64,000 nucleotides of DNA from Heterohyrax brucei (Eukaryota; Chordata; Mammalia; Hyracoidea; Procaviidae). The notes under the pieces are model-generated. The model had not been told where the DNA came from, did no database searches, and saw nothing but the letters and a program-made list of their open reading frames with translations. Positions 1 to 11,375 of this stretch are shown piece by piece. How positions within the stretch are numbered: the first letter of the stretch is position 1; every line of letters begins with the position of its first letter. The stretch lies in contig CM053146.1 in NCBI GenBank assembly GCA_028571685.1, forward strand, positions 27,005,431 to 27,069,430. Direction: 5' to 3'. A program made the translations under genes and the position numbers.

Positions 1-647
1 GGCTTCCTGACCATGTTGTTCCTTCTTTTATAGTCTCTGGGATTTTTTTTTTTTTTTGGTTCTTCTCTTTCTCAAGGCTGGACCTCTGCTTCACAGAACT
101 CTGGAAGGTCGGGAAGAATGCATAACATGATGCATTATATAAACATTGGTAGAAGTTTTCACTAAAATATGTATCTAAACTTGTTACCTGATGTTATTCA
201 TATAAAAGATAGCGATGTTGCATGAGGTAATAATATGGACTTAAATGATTTTCAGTACTCTGCTGAAATTTTTGTGGCTAGCAAGAAAATAAAATGAAAT
301 TATACTTCATTAACTGACAAATGTGAGACATAAAACATGGATCAATTATGTTCAAATGGTGTTCAAACCTGGTCAAATAGGAAAAAGATGTTCTAAGTGT
401 ACATTTTTATAACCACTTCCCCATGACTATACTGAAATAATAAAAGCCACATGCCACAAAGTAAGCAACACGATTGAGATGGACTGATTATATTTAACTT
501 CCAGAAAAAATCTGAGAGATAATCCAATGTTTTGAAGAGTGGACAAGAAAATGAACTTTGCGTTTAGATAAAGGATAACGAGCCTATAAATAAATAAATC
601 AACAGATTACTACATTCTGACACTTCCTGCTGACTTAAATAAAAAAA
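1..647. other. AT-rich intergenic, no gene seen
   Basis: No convincing open frame, RNA gene or recognisable repeat. A run of 15 T lies at 43-57. The stretch is ordinary AT-rich single-copy-looking DNA up to the first AfroSINE. Confidence 0.5.
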
Positions 648-803
648 TAAAAACCCATTGCAGTCAAATTGATTCCAACTCACAGCAACCCTGTAAGACA
701 GAGTAGAACTGCCCAGTTGGGTTTCCAAGGATGGCTAGTGGATTCTAACTGCAACAGTTTAGGTTAGCAGCCACCCTCTTAACCACTGTGCCCCCAGGGC
801 TCT
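648..803 (-). mobile_element. AfroSINE, near full length
   Basis: Reads on the plus strand as the reverse complement of the afrotherian SINE: an A-rich tail, then a GATTCCAACTCACAGCAACC block, AGACAGAGTAGAACTGCCC, and finally the head as TTAACCACTGTGCCCCCAGGG. The order tail to head fixes the minus orientation. Many substitutions and loss of most CpG positions show that it is not recent. The family is known only from Afrotheria, which drives the taxonomic call for the window. Confidence 0.88.
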
Positions 804-1169
804 CTGATTTAGCTAAGATGCTCTCAGTTCTCCATGTGGCTTGTTTCCTGGTGGCTATTACAACACAAAAAACTGGCAGAAAGACAGACATTCTTCCAGC
901 GCAGTGGCTTTTGTAAATTGCCTTGGGTTACTGATAATTATGTCAGCCTGTCACCCTGATTGTTCTTAAAGTTCATTATTGTCACCCAAGAATGCTGATC
1001 CCACCTAAAGAGGTTAGAATGAATTATCAGTGAATTCCAGTAAATCATTCTTGTTAAATTAGTCATAGCTAGGATTTTTATAACCAAGATTATTGAGTGT
1101 TTTCTTAACTGACTGAAATGTATTTGAGATTTTTTGAGATGGCACTATGACAGTTGAGGCCCACTTTGA

Positions 1170-1372
1170 CAGGATGGACAGTGCAAACGGTTAAAGTGTG
1201 TCACTACTATCTGAAAGAATGGAGATTCAAGCCGATTCAGAAACGCTTCAGAAGAAAGTCCCAGGAAACTACTTCCAAAAAAATCAACTATTGAAAATCT
1301 ATGGAGCTTGCTTCTACTCTGGCATACAAGGGGTTGCCATAGTTGTAATTGATTCAATAACCATGATACAAC
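1170..1372 (+). mobile_element. AfroSINE variant with the longer middle
   Basis: Matches the afrotherian SINE variant that has a GTGCAAACGGTTAA head and an inner block with CGCTTCAGAAGAAAG and CTACTTCCAAAAAAATCA, followed by a diverged tail (GTAATTGATTCAATAACC replaces the usual GAATCGACTCGACGG). It explains the two overlapping opposite-strand ORFs here (72 and 80 codons), which are not genes. Confidence 0.75.
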
Positions 1373-1810
1373 ACTTTCGAGCACCATCCCAAAATGTAAG
1401 TGTGAAGGACCAGTAATGTGTAATGCTATGTGGTATTAGATATTTGAATATCTAAGGGAGAGTTAGTTTGTATCTTCGTGAACGTATACTGGTCTAGAAG
1501 AGCCAGAGGTTAAAGGGTTTCTTGTGAGCTTACTCTCAGATTGATAACTTTCTTTTATAAACAGATGGAGGCCAGCCACTCAGGGTGCAGTGGCATGCAA
1601 TTAAGGTAAAATTGATATGCAATTCTTTTATTCTTGCCTTATTTCAAGATGTATTGGATCATTCATTCAACAAATGTGTATTTAGTATTCCATAAATGAG
1701 GAGAATTATTGGTGCAGTGGTTCAGTAATAAGCTCCTAACTGAAGAGTTGGTAGTTCAACCTCACCAGCTGTTCTATGGAAAAAGAAATGGCAGTCCAAT
1801 ATGTAAAGAT

Positions 1811-3756
1811 TGCTGTTGTTGTTAGGTGTGTCGAGTTGGTTCCAACTCATAGTGACCATATGCATGACAGAATGAAACATTGCCCAGTCTGGTGCCATGC
1901 CCATAATCATTTTTATGCTTAAACCCGTTGATATGGCCTCCGTGTCAATCTATCTGGTTGAGGGTCTTCCTCCTTTTCACTGACCCTTCACTCTACCAAG
2001 CATGATATCCTTCTCCAGGGATTGATCCCTCCTGACAACATGTCCAAAACATGTAAGATGCAGTTTTGTCATCTTTGTTTCCAAGGAGCACTCTGGTTGT
2101 ACTTCTTCCAAATCAGATCTATTTGTTACTTTGACAGTTTATGGTACATGCAATAATCTTCCCCATCACCACAATTCAAAGACATCAATTCTTCTGTCTT
2201 CCTTGTTCACTGTCCAGATGTAGCATGCATTTGATGCAACTGAAAATATCATGGCTTGGGTCAGGCAGAACTTAGTCATGAAGGTGGTATCTTTACTTTT
2301 CAGTACCTGAAAGAGGTCCTTGGCAGCAAATTTGCCCAATGCAGGCATCTTTTGATTTCTTGACTGCTGCTTCCTTGGGTGTTGATTGTGAACCCAAGTA
2401 AAACGAAATCCTTGACAACCTCTGTGCTGTCTCCTTTTATGATGAGGTTGCTTACTGATCCAGTTGTGAGGATTCTTGTTTTCCTGATGTTGAGGTGCAA
2501 TCCATACTGTAGTCTGTCGTCTTTGATCTTCAGCAGTAAATGTTTCAAATCTTCTTCACTTCCAGTAAGTTAGGTAGTGTCGTCTGCATAATGCAATTTG
2601 TTAATGAGTCATCCTCCAATCCTATTACCTTGTTCTTTTTCATATAATCCAATTTCTCAGATTACTCAGCATACAGTTTGAAGAGGTATGGTGAAGGGTT
2701 ACAACCTTGGCTCACATCTTTCCTAACTTTAAACCATGCGGTGTCTTCTTGTGTTCACATGACTGCTTCTTGATCCATTTAGAGATACCTTAAGAGTGAA
2801 ATTAAGTTGTCTGCTATTCCCATTCACTGCAGTGGTAGCCATAATTTGTAATGGTCCATGCAGTCCAATGCCTTTGTATAGTCAGTGAAACACAGATAAA
2901 CTTTCTAGTATTCTCTGTCTTCACACAAGATCCATCTGACATCCGCAGTGATGTCCCTGTCTCCATGTCCTCTTCAGTATCCAGCTTGACTTTCTGGTAA
3001 TGCCTTGTGAGTATACTGTTGCAGCTGCTTTTGAATGATTTTGAGCAAAATTTTACTTCCATGTGATGTTGATGATATTGTTCAGTAATTTTCATACTTG
3101 GTTGGATCACCTTTCTTTGGAACGAGCATAAATATGGATCTCTTCCAGTCAGTTGCCCAGGTAAGTGTCCTCCAAATTTCTTGACGTAGGCAAGTGAGCA
3201 CTTTCAGCACTGTATCTGTTTGTTGAAATATCTCAACTAATACTCCATCAATTCCTGAAGCCTTATTTTTCACCAATACTTTCAATGCAGCTTTGACTTC
3301 TTCCTTCACTACTGTAAGTTCCTGATCATATGCCTCCTCTTCAGATGACTGAACATCAACCAATTCTTTCCGGTATAATCACTCTATATATTCCTTTCAA
3401 TTTCTTTTGATGCTTCTTGAGTTTCTAATATTTTGTCTGTAGAATCCTTCTCTATTGCAACTTGAGGCTTGAATTTTTTCTTCGATTCTTTCAGCTTGAG
3501 AAATGTGAACGTGATCTTCCCTTTGGCTTTTCTATTTCCAACTCTTCACACGTATCACTATAATACTTTGTCTTGCCTTCTCTAGTTGTCCTTTGAAATC
3601 TTCAGTTATTTTACTTCAGGATTCCTTTCTGTTGCTTCAGCTGCTCGACATTCAAGAGCATATTTTGTAGTGTCTTCTGACATCCAATTTGGACTTTTCT
3701 TTCTTTCCTGTCTTTTTAATAACCTCTTGCTGTCTTCACAGATGATGTCTTTGCTG
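1811..3756 (-). mobile_element. BovB-like RTE retrotransposon, 3' part of ORF2
   Basis: Minus-strand RTE running from its 3' end (1811, the GTTGTTGTTAGGTG tail) back through the C-terminal and reverse-transcriptase parts of ORF2. Minus-strand translations show NKASGIDGVLVEIF (start of the RT, about 3240-3290) and QYGLHLNIRKTRILTTG (about 2460-2510), both diagnostic of the RTE/BovB clade. The frame is broken many times, so it encodes nothing. The tail resembles that of AfroSINE, consistent with RTE being the SINE's partner. The 5' end is abnormal; see the next entry. Confidence 0.9.
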
Positions 3757-3763
3757 TTACAAT

Positions 3764-3876
3764 TTTCAGCCAATGCTCCCTACGCACAGTCATTGTGCAT
3801 CTGTCAGTGGAACTTTACAGATTGCTGTGATAGTGAACACGTGGCAATAGAGTTTCCAGTTTAAGACAGACTAGGA
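3764..3876 (+). mobile_element. RTE 5' end, inverted relative to its body
   Basis: This short block matches the 5' untranslated end of the same RTE family (CAATGCTCC, then TTGCTGTGATAGTG, ending TTAAGACAGACTAGGAA), but on the plus strand, while the element body at 1811-3756 is on the minus strand. It abuts the body directly. The simplest reading is a 5' inversion made at insertion (twin priming), with the rest of the 5' half missing. An independent second insertion is possible but would need a coincidence of position. Confidence 0.7.
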
Positions 3877-3892
3877 ATTAAAAACTAAAATC

Positions 3893-4050
3893 ACAACAAA
3901 CACGTTGTCTTCCAGTTGGTTCTGACTCACAGTGACCCCATAGCGTATGTGGAACTATCCCATTGAGTTCCCAGCGAGGGCTTGGGGAACTCTAATTGCC
4001 GACTTTGGGGTTAGCAGGTGCAGCACTTAACCACCATGCCACCAGAGTTT
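3893..4050 (-). mobile_element. AfroSINE
   Basis: Reverse-complement AfroSINE: tail block GGTTCTGACTCACAGTGACC, a middle with more divergence than usual, and the head as CTTAACCACCATGCCACCAG. It sits 16 bases beyond the inverted RTE end, so it probably inserted near the older RTE boundary. Confidence 0.85.
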
Positions 4051-4156
4051 ACAAGAATACAAGGCAGGCAATTTATTTCTGAAAATCTGCAGATGAGAAT
4101 GCTGTGAATGACAATGATCTCATTCACAACCCTTGATGGGGGTGGTTCAGGACCAT

Positions 4157-4224
4157 GCAGCATTTTATTCCATTGTGCACAATCACCGTGAGTTGGGGCG
4201 ACTTGATGGCAGTTAGCAACAACA
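4157..4224 (+). mobile_element. RTE or SINE 3' tail fragment
   Basis: About 70 bases matching only the 3' end shared by RTE and related SINEs: CATTTTATTCCATTGTGCAC, GAGTTGGGGCGACTTGATGG, then AGCAACAAC. No upstream element sequence is present, so this is an extreme 5' truncation. Confidence 0.65.
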
Positions 4225-4230
4225 TTAAAA

Positions 4231-5660
4231 GGCCCTGTGAGGAAAATGTAGTCACCCTTTTTAGAAACAGCAGGAGATCAGAATGCTTGAAAATGATGGT
4301 AAGAAATACGCTACACGTACAGCCAGGACTGGATAATCCAGGGAGAGCTCTCTTAGAGCAAATTCTAAGAACCCTGAATATGACTCTCTAAAAGCTCTGA
4401 AAATGTGTCTGGGAAAGAAATAACCCAAGTCTTTCAAGTTGTATCTACATGTGACAACTTGCCCCACCTCACTTCATCTCAAGATTACTTTTATTTTCAT
4501 TGTAATTGGGATGGCTTTTTACCGAAAGTTCTTTCTCCCTACTGGGTGTCCCCTTTCAAAAGACAATGGATACAGTACGTTTAATTTTAATGTTCTCTTT
4601 AAAATATGAATAATTATGCCTCAATTATTGCAGTGGTTTTCTTTTCAGCATTGTCTCCCTTGAGCTGCTGTAAATTGTAAATGGTATAGAATCACAGAGT
4701 ATGCCTTGTTATCTACCCAGCCCTTTGAAAATGTTACTACGTTTCTCTCCAGGTCCTGTCCTTTGGAGAACTTTCCAGATATAAGCATATGGCTGTCTAG
4801 GCTAACGCCACATATAAATCACTTGCTTTTATTCCTTTTTCAGTGTACTCCCTTTCTTGTGACTATGGAATTTTCTTTTCCTGTTTTCAAAACTGCTATT
4901 GTAAGACTCTGCTTGGTAATGTTATTCTCACAAGATGCTTGAAGATAAATTTTCCAAAGCTGTACCTGACAACATTTTATAAAGTCTTACAAAAATAAAT
5001 ACATTGTTTTCATTCATTCAATTCTAGTCTTTAAGTTCAGCTGAATTAAAGTGAACAGGTGATAAGCAGATGACTAAAGCACCTTTTTAAACAAAAAATA
5101 TGTTTTCCTCAATACCTGCCATTGGAAAATTTTCATTTCTTGTCCTTTTCTGAAAATTTACTCACATTTTTCTGTATTAGGACAACACAGAGACTAAGAA
5201 CAAGAACTCAGATTTGTTAGAACTACCTTAACAACTCTCCAGTCCTTTTCTTGTGCTCATTTCTTAATTTTGGATCAAGTGAAGGCATCTACTACCTATA
5301 AATCTTTATCAAATACTTCTTTCTGGATCCCCAGAAATGTGTATCCTGCCTGAACTGCATCCAAAGTAATCCTTCCAGAGCCATACCCGTTCTTATTACA
5401 GTTATGTTTCATTTATTTTATTTTATTTTTTTCCGGGCCCAACACCTGCGTCTCTGTGCAGCTAGGACAAATACTGTCCACTTATCCACAGCATCTTATT
5501 AGCATCCTTGAGTCTTTCAATCAGTTAGCATGTGCTAAGTCACTGTTGTCCATTCTTTTCTCCAAAGTACAATGCAGTTTATCAGATGAGACTCTCAGAT
5601 GCCAAACACTGAGAGAAAAAAGTGGAAAAGTATAGTGATATGCATTGCAAGAATTTTATG
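4231..5660. other. Intergenic, no gene seen
   Basis: AT-rich sequence with no assignable repeat or exon. Open frames here stay at or below 78 codons and show no recognisable domain. A TTTATTTTATTTTATTTTT stretch lies near 5412-5430. Confidence 0.45.
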
Positions 5661-5675
5661 TGCTTTGCTGTCATC

Positions 5676-5728
5676 TGTCCTATTAGTCAGAATCAACTTG
5701 ATGACACTGGATTTGGCTTGGTTTTTAT
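5676..5728 (+). mobile_element. AfroSINE 3' tail fragment
   Basis: Only the last ~50 bases of the SINE are present: AGTCAGAATCAACTTGATGA, then GGATTTGGCTTGG and a T-rich end. A second SINE follows ten bases later in the same orientation. Confidence 0.65.
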
Positions 5729-5737
5729 TGTCATCTG

Positions 5738-5902
5738 CAGGATCCTTGGTTGTGCAGTGACTAAAGTACTCACCTGCTAACCAAAAGGTCAGCAGTTCCA
5801 ATGCCACAGCTACTTAGCAGGAGGAAGATAGGATAGTCAGATTTCATAAAGACTACAGCCTTGGAAAACCTATGGGACAGTTCTACTCTGTTGTAAAGGG
5901 TA
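5738..5902 (+). mobile_element. AfroSINE variant
   Basis: Head GATCCTTGGTTGTGCAGTGA, GCTAACCAAAAGGTCAGCAG, an inner block with AGATTTCATAAAGACTACAG that marks the longer variant, then GGGACAGTTCTACTCTG. The tail beyond 5902 is missing. Same orientation as the tail fragment just upstream. Confidence 0.8.
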
Positions 5903-5924
5903 GTTAAGTGTTGGACTCAGCTGG

Positions 5925-6235
5925 GAGCAACTTTTTTTTACTAGTGTCTGTTTCCTTCTGCTTCTCACTGCCCATCTCTCCTTCCTACTTGAAATTCCTC
6001 TTTCACGTTCAGTTTGAGCTCGTCACTTCGCCGTCACGTGCTTTGCGGTCCTGCTGGCGCTTCTTCCATTTCCTTCTCCAGATACCTCTTTGCCTTTATA
6101 CTGCTCATAAATAAGTTTCTTTGCCCTCAGTAACTTTTGAATTTCTCCTGCTTTGTGTCACGGATGGACTGAATTTGATTTCATTGGATCAGTTGGCTTT
6201 CTAATCAGACAGTACCCATGGGTAGCACTGGTCAG
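5925..6235 (+). mobile_element. Possible solo LTR, CpG-rich
   Basis: A pyrimidine-rich block with about nine CpGs between 6016 and 6060, far above the surroundings, followed by CTCATAAATAAGTTTCTTTG (6105-6124), the usual polyadenylation-type end of gammaretrovirus-like LTRs. No matching second LTR or internal region is visible and I could not define both ends, so the class is a guess. A short unmethylated or recently inserted segment is the alternative. Confidence 0.35.
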
Positions 6236-6257
6236 AGATTCTGAGGCAAAAGATTCA

Positions 6258-6372
6258 TGTGGTTTATTGATTTATTTATTTACTTTGGACTTTTTTTCCC
6301 CCCCGAAAACCAACTCTAAGAGCATTCACGTGATTTATTAATTTATTAATTTATTTTGTACTTTTTTAAACC
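6258..6372. repeat. Imperfect tandem pair, AT-rich
   Basis: Two diverged copies of a unit with a TTTATTGATTTATTTATTTA-like core followed by ACTTTTTTT, starting near 6258 and 6330, about 72 bases apart. No function is evident. Confidence 0.5.
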
Positions 6373-7240
6373 ATATTTAAGGGCAGGTATTTTTCTCCAT
6401 TTTCAATGTCTTCTTTCTTAACTTTTGTTTTTTTCATTATGTTTTAAGTTAGAGTTTAAAATTCCAGTCTATTTCTCATACAAAAATTTGCACATACTTT
6501 TCCACAGAATCCTAGTTGTTCTCCCTCATACTGTGACAGCACACTCCTTTCTCAAGCAGTGTTTCCCGTGTCTGTTTAGCTGGCTCCTCTTTCCCTCTGT
6601 CATCTGAGCTCACCTCTGGCAGGAGCTTTCCCAGTTAGTCTCCTGTCACTGCAAAAGGTAAGAATCAGCCTCTTCATCGCTGTCATTTTATGTCCCATAT
6701 CTCAGTTCAGTCTTTGTCTGAGGAGTTGGTTTCTGGAACGTTTTCAGTTCCGGATTCTAACAGAGTCCAAGGGCCACACCCTCCAGAAACACTACAATCT
6801 GGCAAACCATTAAGTCTTGTCTTTTTACCAGAGATAAGGTTCTGCACCCCACATTTCTCCTGCTCCATCAGAGCCTCTTTGTGCACAGTTCCTTGGAAGA
6901 GCAGTCTTTAGTGGTGACCAGGCGACATTCAGCCCTTCTAGTCTCGTGTTGATGTAGTCTCTGGTATATTTGCCTCCTCTGTTTCTTGGGTCTGTACTTT
7001 CCTTGTATCTTTGATAATCTTCTTTCTCCTTTGCTGAGGTTGGTTGAGATCAACTGATGCCTCTTAGATGGCCACTTGCTAGCATTTAAGACCCTAGATG
7101 CCACTCACCAAAGAGCAATGCAGAGCATTTTAATAAACTTAGTTATACAAATTGACCTAAATGTCCCCTGAAATTATAGTCCCCAGAATCTGACCCTGCT
7201 ACTGTGTCAAAGTGTTTGGTTTTATTTTGAATACTTCTAA

Positions 7241-7270
7241 GGATCCGACTCGACGGCACTTGGCTTGGCA
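7241..7270 (+). mobile_element. Micro SINE-tail fragment
   Basis: A 30-base piece reading GATCCGACTCGACGGCACTT then GGCTTGGC. It matches only the extreme 3' end of a SINE/RTE tail, of the subtype that ends GGCACTTGGC rather than the usual CACTGGGTTTGG. It lies inside the L1 3' UTR. I did not find a clean flanking duplication here. Confidence 0.55.
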
Positions 7271-7790
7271 AGCTTTGTATTTAGTCTATTTGTGCTGACT
7301 TCTCCTCTGACATATGTTATTTCTCCCTTAACCTAAAATAACTCTCATCAACTGTCTAATTAGTGACTACTCAACTCCCTCACAACTATCTGCCTGGTAA
7401 CCATCAAAGAATGTTTTCTTCTGTGTTTAGACCTACTCTGAGTCCTTGTAATAGTGCTCTCATAGAATTCTTATCCTTTTGAAATTCACAAATTTCACTC
7501 GGCATAAAGCCTTCCAGATTCTTCCAGGTTATGGGGTATTTCCCAAATTCATTGTTGTTCTTAATCATTTCATAACATTTCATTGTGTAACTGTACCATC
7601 TTTACCCACTCTTTCATTGGTGGGCACTTAAATTCAATCTACCTTTCCGCTATTTTGAACGGCGCTCTGATGAACGTGGGTGTGCATGTATCTATTTTGT
7701 GTGGTGTCTCTTACTTGTCTAGGATACATTCCAAGAAGTGGGGTTGCTGTATCATACAGTTTTTCTATTTTTAGCTTCTTAAGAAAGTGC

Positions 7791-8091
7791 TCATACATGT
7801 CTCATCCTCCCAACAGTCTCCTTTCCCCTCCTCTCCACCCACTGTCCTTTCTCCCACCAGAGATCAGAAGCATGATATCCTATAGATGCATAGAACCATA
7901 AAGTGCATCCAATGTATGGTCACTCTGCATCGCCAAGTCCAATCCATTCGCGTCTGAAGAGTGGACCTTCGTTATGATTTACGGACAAGGATAGCATCAG
8001 AGCAGTGGAAGCTGTATATAGGTGGGCATGTAAATTTATACAGGAATGTACATTTTCACTCAGTCATATTAAATAAGAATAATAATAATAA
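7791..8091. mobile_element. Nested L1 3' end with 5' inversion
   Basis: Bases 7791-7990 are the reverse complement, and 7991-8091 the direct copy, of the L1 3' UTR that is intact at 58500-58760. Shared landmarks are TCTCCTTTCCCCTCCTCTCC (reversed part) and GGGCATGTAAATTTATACAG (direct part), then an A-rich end. AAGAAAGTGC (7781-7790) and AAGAAATGTGC (8092-8102) flank it as a target-site duplication with one indel. This is the signature of twin-primed insertion into the older L1. Confidence 0.85.
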
Positions 8092-8310
8092 AAGAAATGT
8101 GCCCAGTCAATTTTCAAAGTGGTTGTATCGTTTTACAAATCCACCAGCAGTGCTTAAGGTGTCCGCTCTCTCTATCATTTATTATTTAGTATTTTTGCGT
8201 TAATGTCAGCCTGTTGGGGTGAGAGGGTATCTCTTTGTAATTTTATTTTTTGTTTCTGTAATAGCTTACGGCTGTGAACATTTTTACTCATGTATTTATT
8301 AGTTGCCTGA

Positions 8311-11030
8311 TTTTTTTTTGTAATGAATTTTATTGTGATTTAAGTACAAGTTTACAATCTATATTGGTTTGCCATCTTAACACCCCGAACTTTCACCGTT
8401 ACTCTACTCTTAACTGCTCTCCCCTCCCTGCCTCATGACAGCACACTCTACCCTTTACTTTGGAGCTTTCTGTGTCCATTTGACCAAGATCTATCTCCTC
8501 TCACCTTAACATCTCTCCTTCGGTGATGGACTTCACAGACAGCCCTGTGTACATATGTAAGTTCAAGAGTTTGTTCTTCACCTGAGTCACTCCATATTTT
8601 GTACAGTCCTGTTCAATAATTGCCTGGAGAGCTAACTTCAGTGTTAGATGCACTTTAGGGTTAGAGAGTCCAGGGGCCATGTTCCCAGGGGACCCTCCAG
8701 ATTGATGGACCATCAAGAGTGATCATTTGGTAGAGTTCTGGTTCTGTCCTCTAATCCTTTTTCTGCTATGGCAGGGACTCCATACTTTGTACCTGTATTG
8801 CGTACCAGGCGGTCGGTAGTACAGGCTGGGCGCTATCTAGCTCTTCTCATCCCATGCTGAAACAGACTTTGATTCATATGTTCCCTCCCGTCTGGTGGGC
8901 TCACATATTCCTCTTGTCCTTAATGTCCTCCATTTAACTCTGGTGCAGGTAAATTGGGACCAATTGGTGCTAATTAGTTGGTACCTTACTAGCGTTTAAG
9001 ACCCCAGACACCACTCATGCAAGTGATACAAAGAACATTTTCTTTGGAGAAAAAGAAATAAAAAGCCTACACATGCCAGTTAGTCTGAATGTCTCCTGAA
9101 AGCATGGTCCCCTGATCCTATTACTCTGTCTGTCCGAAGAGTTGGGCCACATTTAGGGAACAATTTGTGATGTAGTGCAGTTGTTGATACCTCTTTTCTA
9201 GTGCATGCTGTCACTTCTTACAGCTAACCTGAACCCTAACCACTGTCTATTTGTAGAAATCTTTCTCCCTCTCTCCCCACTCTTGTAACTGTCCAAGATT
9301 GATTTCTTCTGTGCTTACTTGTTTTGTTGGATTCTTGTAGTAATGGTGTCCTACAGTATTTGTCCTTTTGTGTTTGGCTAATTTTACTCAGTATAATGTA
9401 CTCCAGGTGGTCCCATGTTATCAGGTATTTCCCTAAATAACTACTGTTCCTTACCATAGATTTCTACTGTGTGAATATGTCATACTTTGTTTAACCATCC
9501 GTCTATTGATGAGTATCTAGATTGCTTTCATCTTTTTGGTATTGCAGAGAGAACTGCAACTAGCATTAGTGCTCACGTATCTGTGTGGTGGCCGTTTTTT
9601 CTCTGGGATACATACTAAGAAGCAGGATTGCTAGATCATGAGTTATTTCTACTTCTAGTTTTTTTTATGGAATGTATCAAACTGATTTCCACAGTGGTTG
9701 CACAATTTTCTCAGGTATTTGTTAGCTGCCTAAATGTCTTTGGTGAAGTGCCGGTTCATATCAGTTGCCCATTTTTTAAGTTGGATTATTCATCTTTTTG
9801 TTGTTGAGTTTTTGCAGCATCTTCTAGATTTCAGACATTAGATGCTAACCACATTTGTTACAGCCAGAAAAATATTTCCAGTTTGTAGATTGTTGTTTTA
9901 CTCTTCTGGGAAAATCTCTGGTTCCATTTATCTATTTTTGCTTCTGGCATTTGTGCATTGTTAGTAATGTTTTCTATTCTGTTTATGCCATGTTAGGTCT
10001 CCCAACATAGTCCCTATTTTTTCATCCGTAATATTTATTGTTTGGGAATTTATATTTAGGACTTTGATCCACTTTAATTTAGTTTTTGTGTATGGTGAGA
10101 ATTATGGATCTTGCTTTGTTTTTTTGAAAATGGGTATACAGTTATGCCAACACAATTTGTTAAAAGAACTGTCTTTTCCAAATTTATGGATTTGGAGTTT
10201 TGTCAAATATCAGCTGCTTGTAAGTAGATAATTTTATATTCAGATTCTCAACTCAGTGCCATTGCTATGGGTGTTTTTGTAGCAATAATAGGCTGTTTTG
10301 ATTACTGTGGCAATATGATGGGTTCTAAAGTCAGGCAGTATGAGGCTTCTCACTTTGTCCTTCTTCAGAAATGCTTTACTCGTCTGTGGCTTCTTCCCTT
10401 CCTACATGGAGTTATTGATCTGTTTCTTAATTTCATTTAAAACTGCCACTGTAGTTTGGACAGTGATGCATTGTAAATATAGGTCACTTTGGATAGAGCA
10501 GGCATTTTCATAAAGTTGAGTTCTCCTGTCCATAAGCAAGATGTTTGTCCACTTACATAGGCCTCTTTTGTTTTCTTGCAGTGGTGTCTTGCAGTTTTTT
10601 TTTTTTTTTTTTTTTTTCTCTATAGGTCTCTTACATCTCTGGTTAGATTTAGTCCTAAATATTTTCTCTTCCTGGGGGCTACTATAAATGGTATTGATTC
10701 TGTGATTTCTTCTTTGACATTCTCTTTGTTGGTGTCTGATTTTTATGTTTATGGTATATCCCGATACTTCCCTGAAGTTTTGCATTTGTCCTAGTTGCTT
10801 TTTTGTGTGCGTGTGGTTTCTTTGGAGTTTTCTGCATATACAACCATATCATCTGAAAATGGAGATATGTTTACTTGTTTCTTACCAGTTTGGATGCTCT
10901 TTCTGTAGCTTGTCTGATTGCTCTGGCTACAGCCTCCAACATGATGTTGAATAAAAGTGGTGACAGAGACATCCCTGTCTGGCTCCAGGTGAAAAAACTT
11001 AAAAGTTTTACAGTTTTTGACATCAGGTTT
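8311..11030 (-). mobile_element. L1 element, 3' UTR through RT of ORF2
   Basis: Minus-strand L1 starting with its reversed poly(A) (T run 8311-8319), then about 1 kb of 3' UTR (GCGTTTAAGACCCCAGACAC at 8992-9011) and ORF2 read backwards. On the minus strand the RT motif C region near 10830-10870 reads FSDDMVVYAEN, keeping both catalytic aspartates, but stops and frameshifts elsewhere kill the frame. The 5' boundary is uncertain; similarity fades between 11030 and 11100. It lies directly behind another minus-strand L1. Confidence 0.87.
10402..10785 (-). pseudogene. L1 ORF2 fragment downstream of the RT
   Basis: A 127-codon open stretch on the minus strand inside the L1. It starts in the segment that follows the RT core (FREVSGYTINI) and continues into the region with QRCKRPIEK. 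A run of about 23 T on the plus strand (10595-10617) gives a lysine run, a slippage expansion of an A-rich stretch in the parent. It is the longest open piece of this L1 but lacks both the endonuclease and RT cores, so no activity is expected. Confidence 0.75.
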
Positions 11031-11115
11031 TTACTGTTAAACTTTTAGTTTTGCAGGTAAGAAGATCCCTTAAAATAAATGGAAGATGTCTGATGTTAAT
11101 TTTTTCTTTCTTTGA

Positions 11116-11180
11116 TAGTAGGGTCACTATGAGTTAGAATCAAATCAATAGCAGTGTTTTCTGTTTTGTTTTGTTTTTTG
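11116..11180 (+). mobile_element. AfroSINE 3' fragment
   Basis: Last third of the SINE only: TAGGGTCACTATGAGTTAGA, ATCAAATCAATAGCAGTG, then a T-rich TTTTGTTTTGTTTT end. A second, longer AfroSINE in the same orientation begins 13 bases further on. Confidence 0.75.
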
Positions 11181-11192
11181 GAGTATGTGTAT

Positions 11193-11375
11193 GGAAACCC
11201 TGGTGGTGTAGTGGTTAAGTGTCATGTCTGGTTATCAAAGGTTAGCAGGGTGAATCCACTAGGCATTCCTTGGAAACTCTATGGAGAAGTTCTATTGTAC
11301 CTACTGGGTCACTATAGTTCTATTGTACCTATAGGGTCAGTCAATGGCAGTGGGGTTGATTTTGTGTGTGTGTGT
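11193..11375 (+). mobile_element. AfroSINE with inner 28-bp duplication
   Basis: Head GGAAACCCTGGTGGTGTAGT, TTGGAAACTCTATGGAGAAG, tail GTCAATGGCAGTGGGGTTGA, then a short (TG)n. The block GTTCTATTGTACCTA followed by GGGTCA occurs twice (starting near 11290 and 11318), a private tandem duplication inside this copy. Confidence 0.88.

Larger units (their letters stand above)
6655..8310 (-). mobile_element. L1 element, 3' UTR and end of ORF2
   Basis: The plus strand reads as a reversed L1: 3' UTR at 6655-7420 (for example CAAACCATTAAGTCTTGTC and CTAGCATTTAAGACCCTAG), then the C-terminal part of ORF2 at 7430-8310 (for example AGCTTCTTAAGAAAGTGC). ORF2 is interrupted by a nested L1 tail at 7791-8091 and by many point lesions. 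Its 5' side is lost where the next minus-strand L1 begins at 8311. Not coding. Confidence 0.85.
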
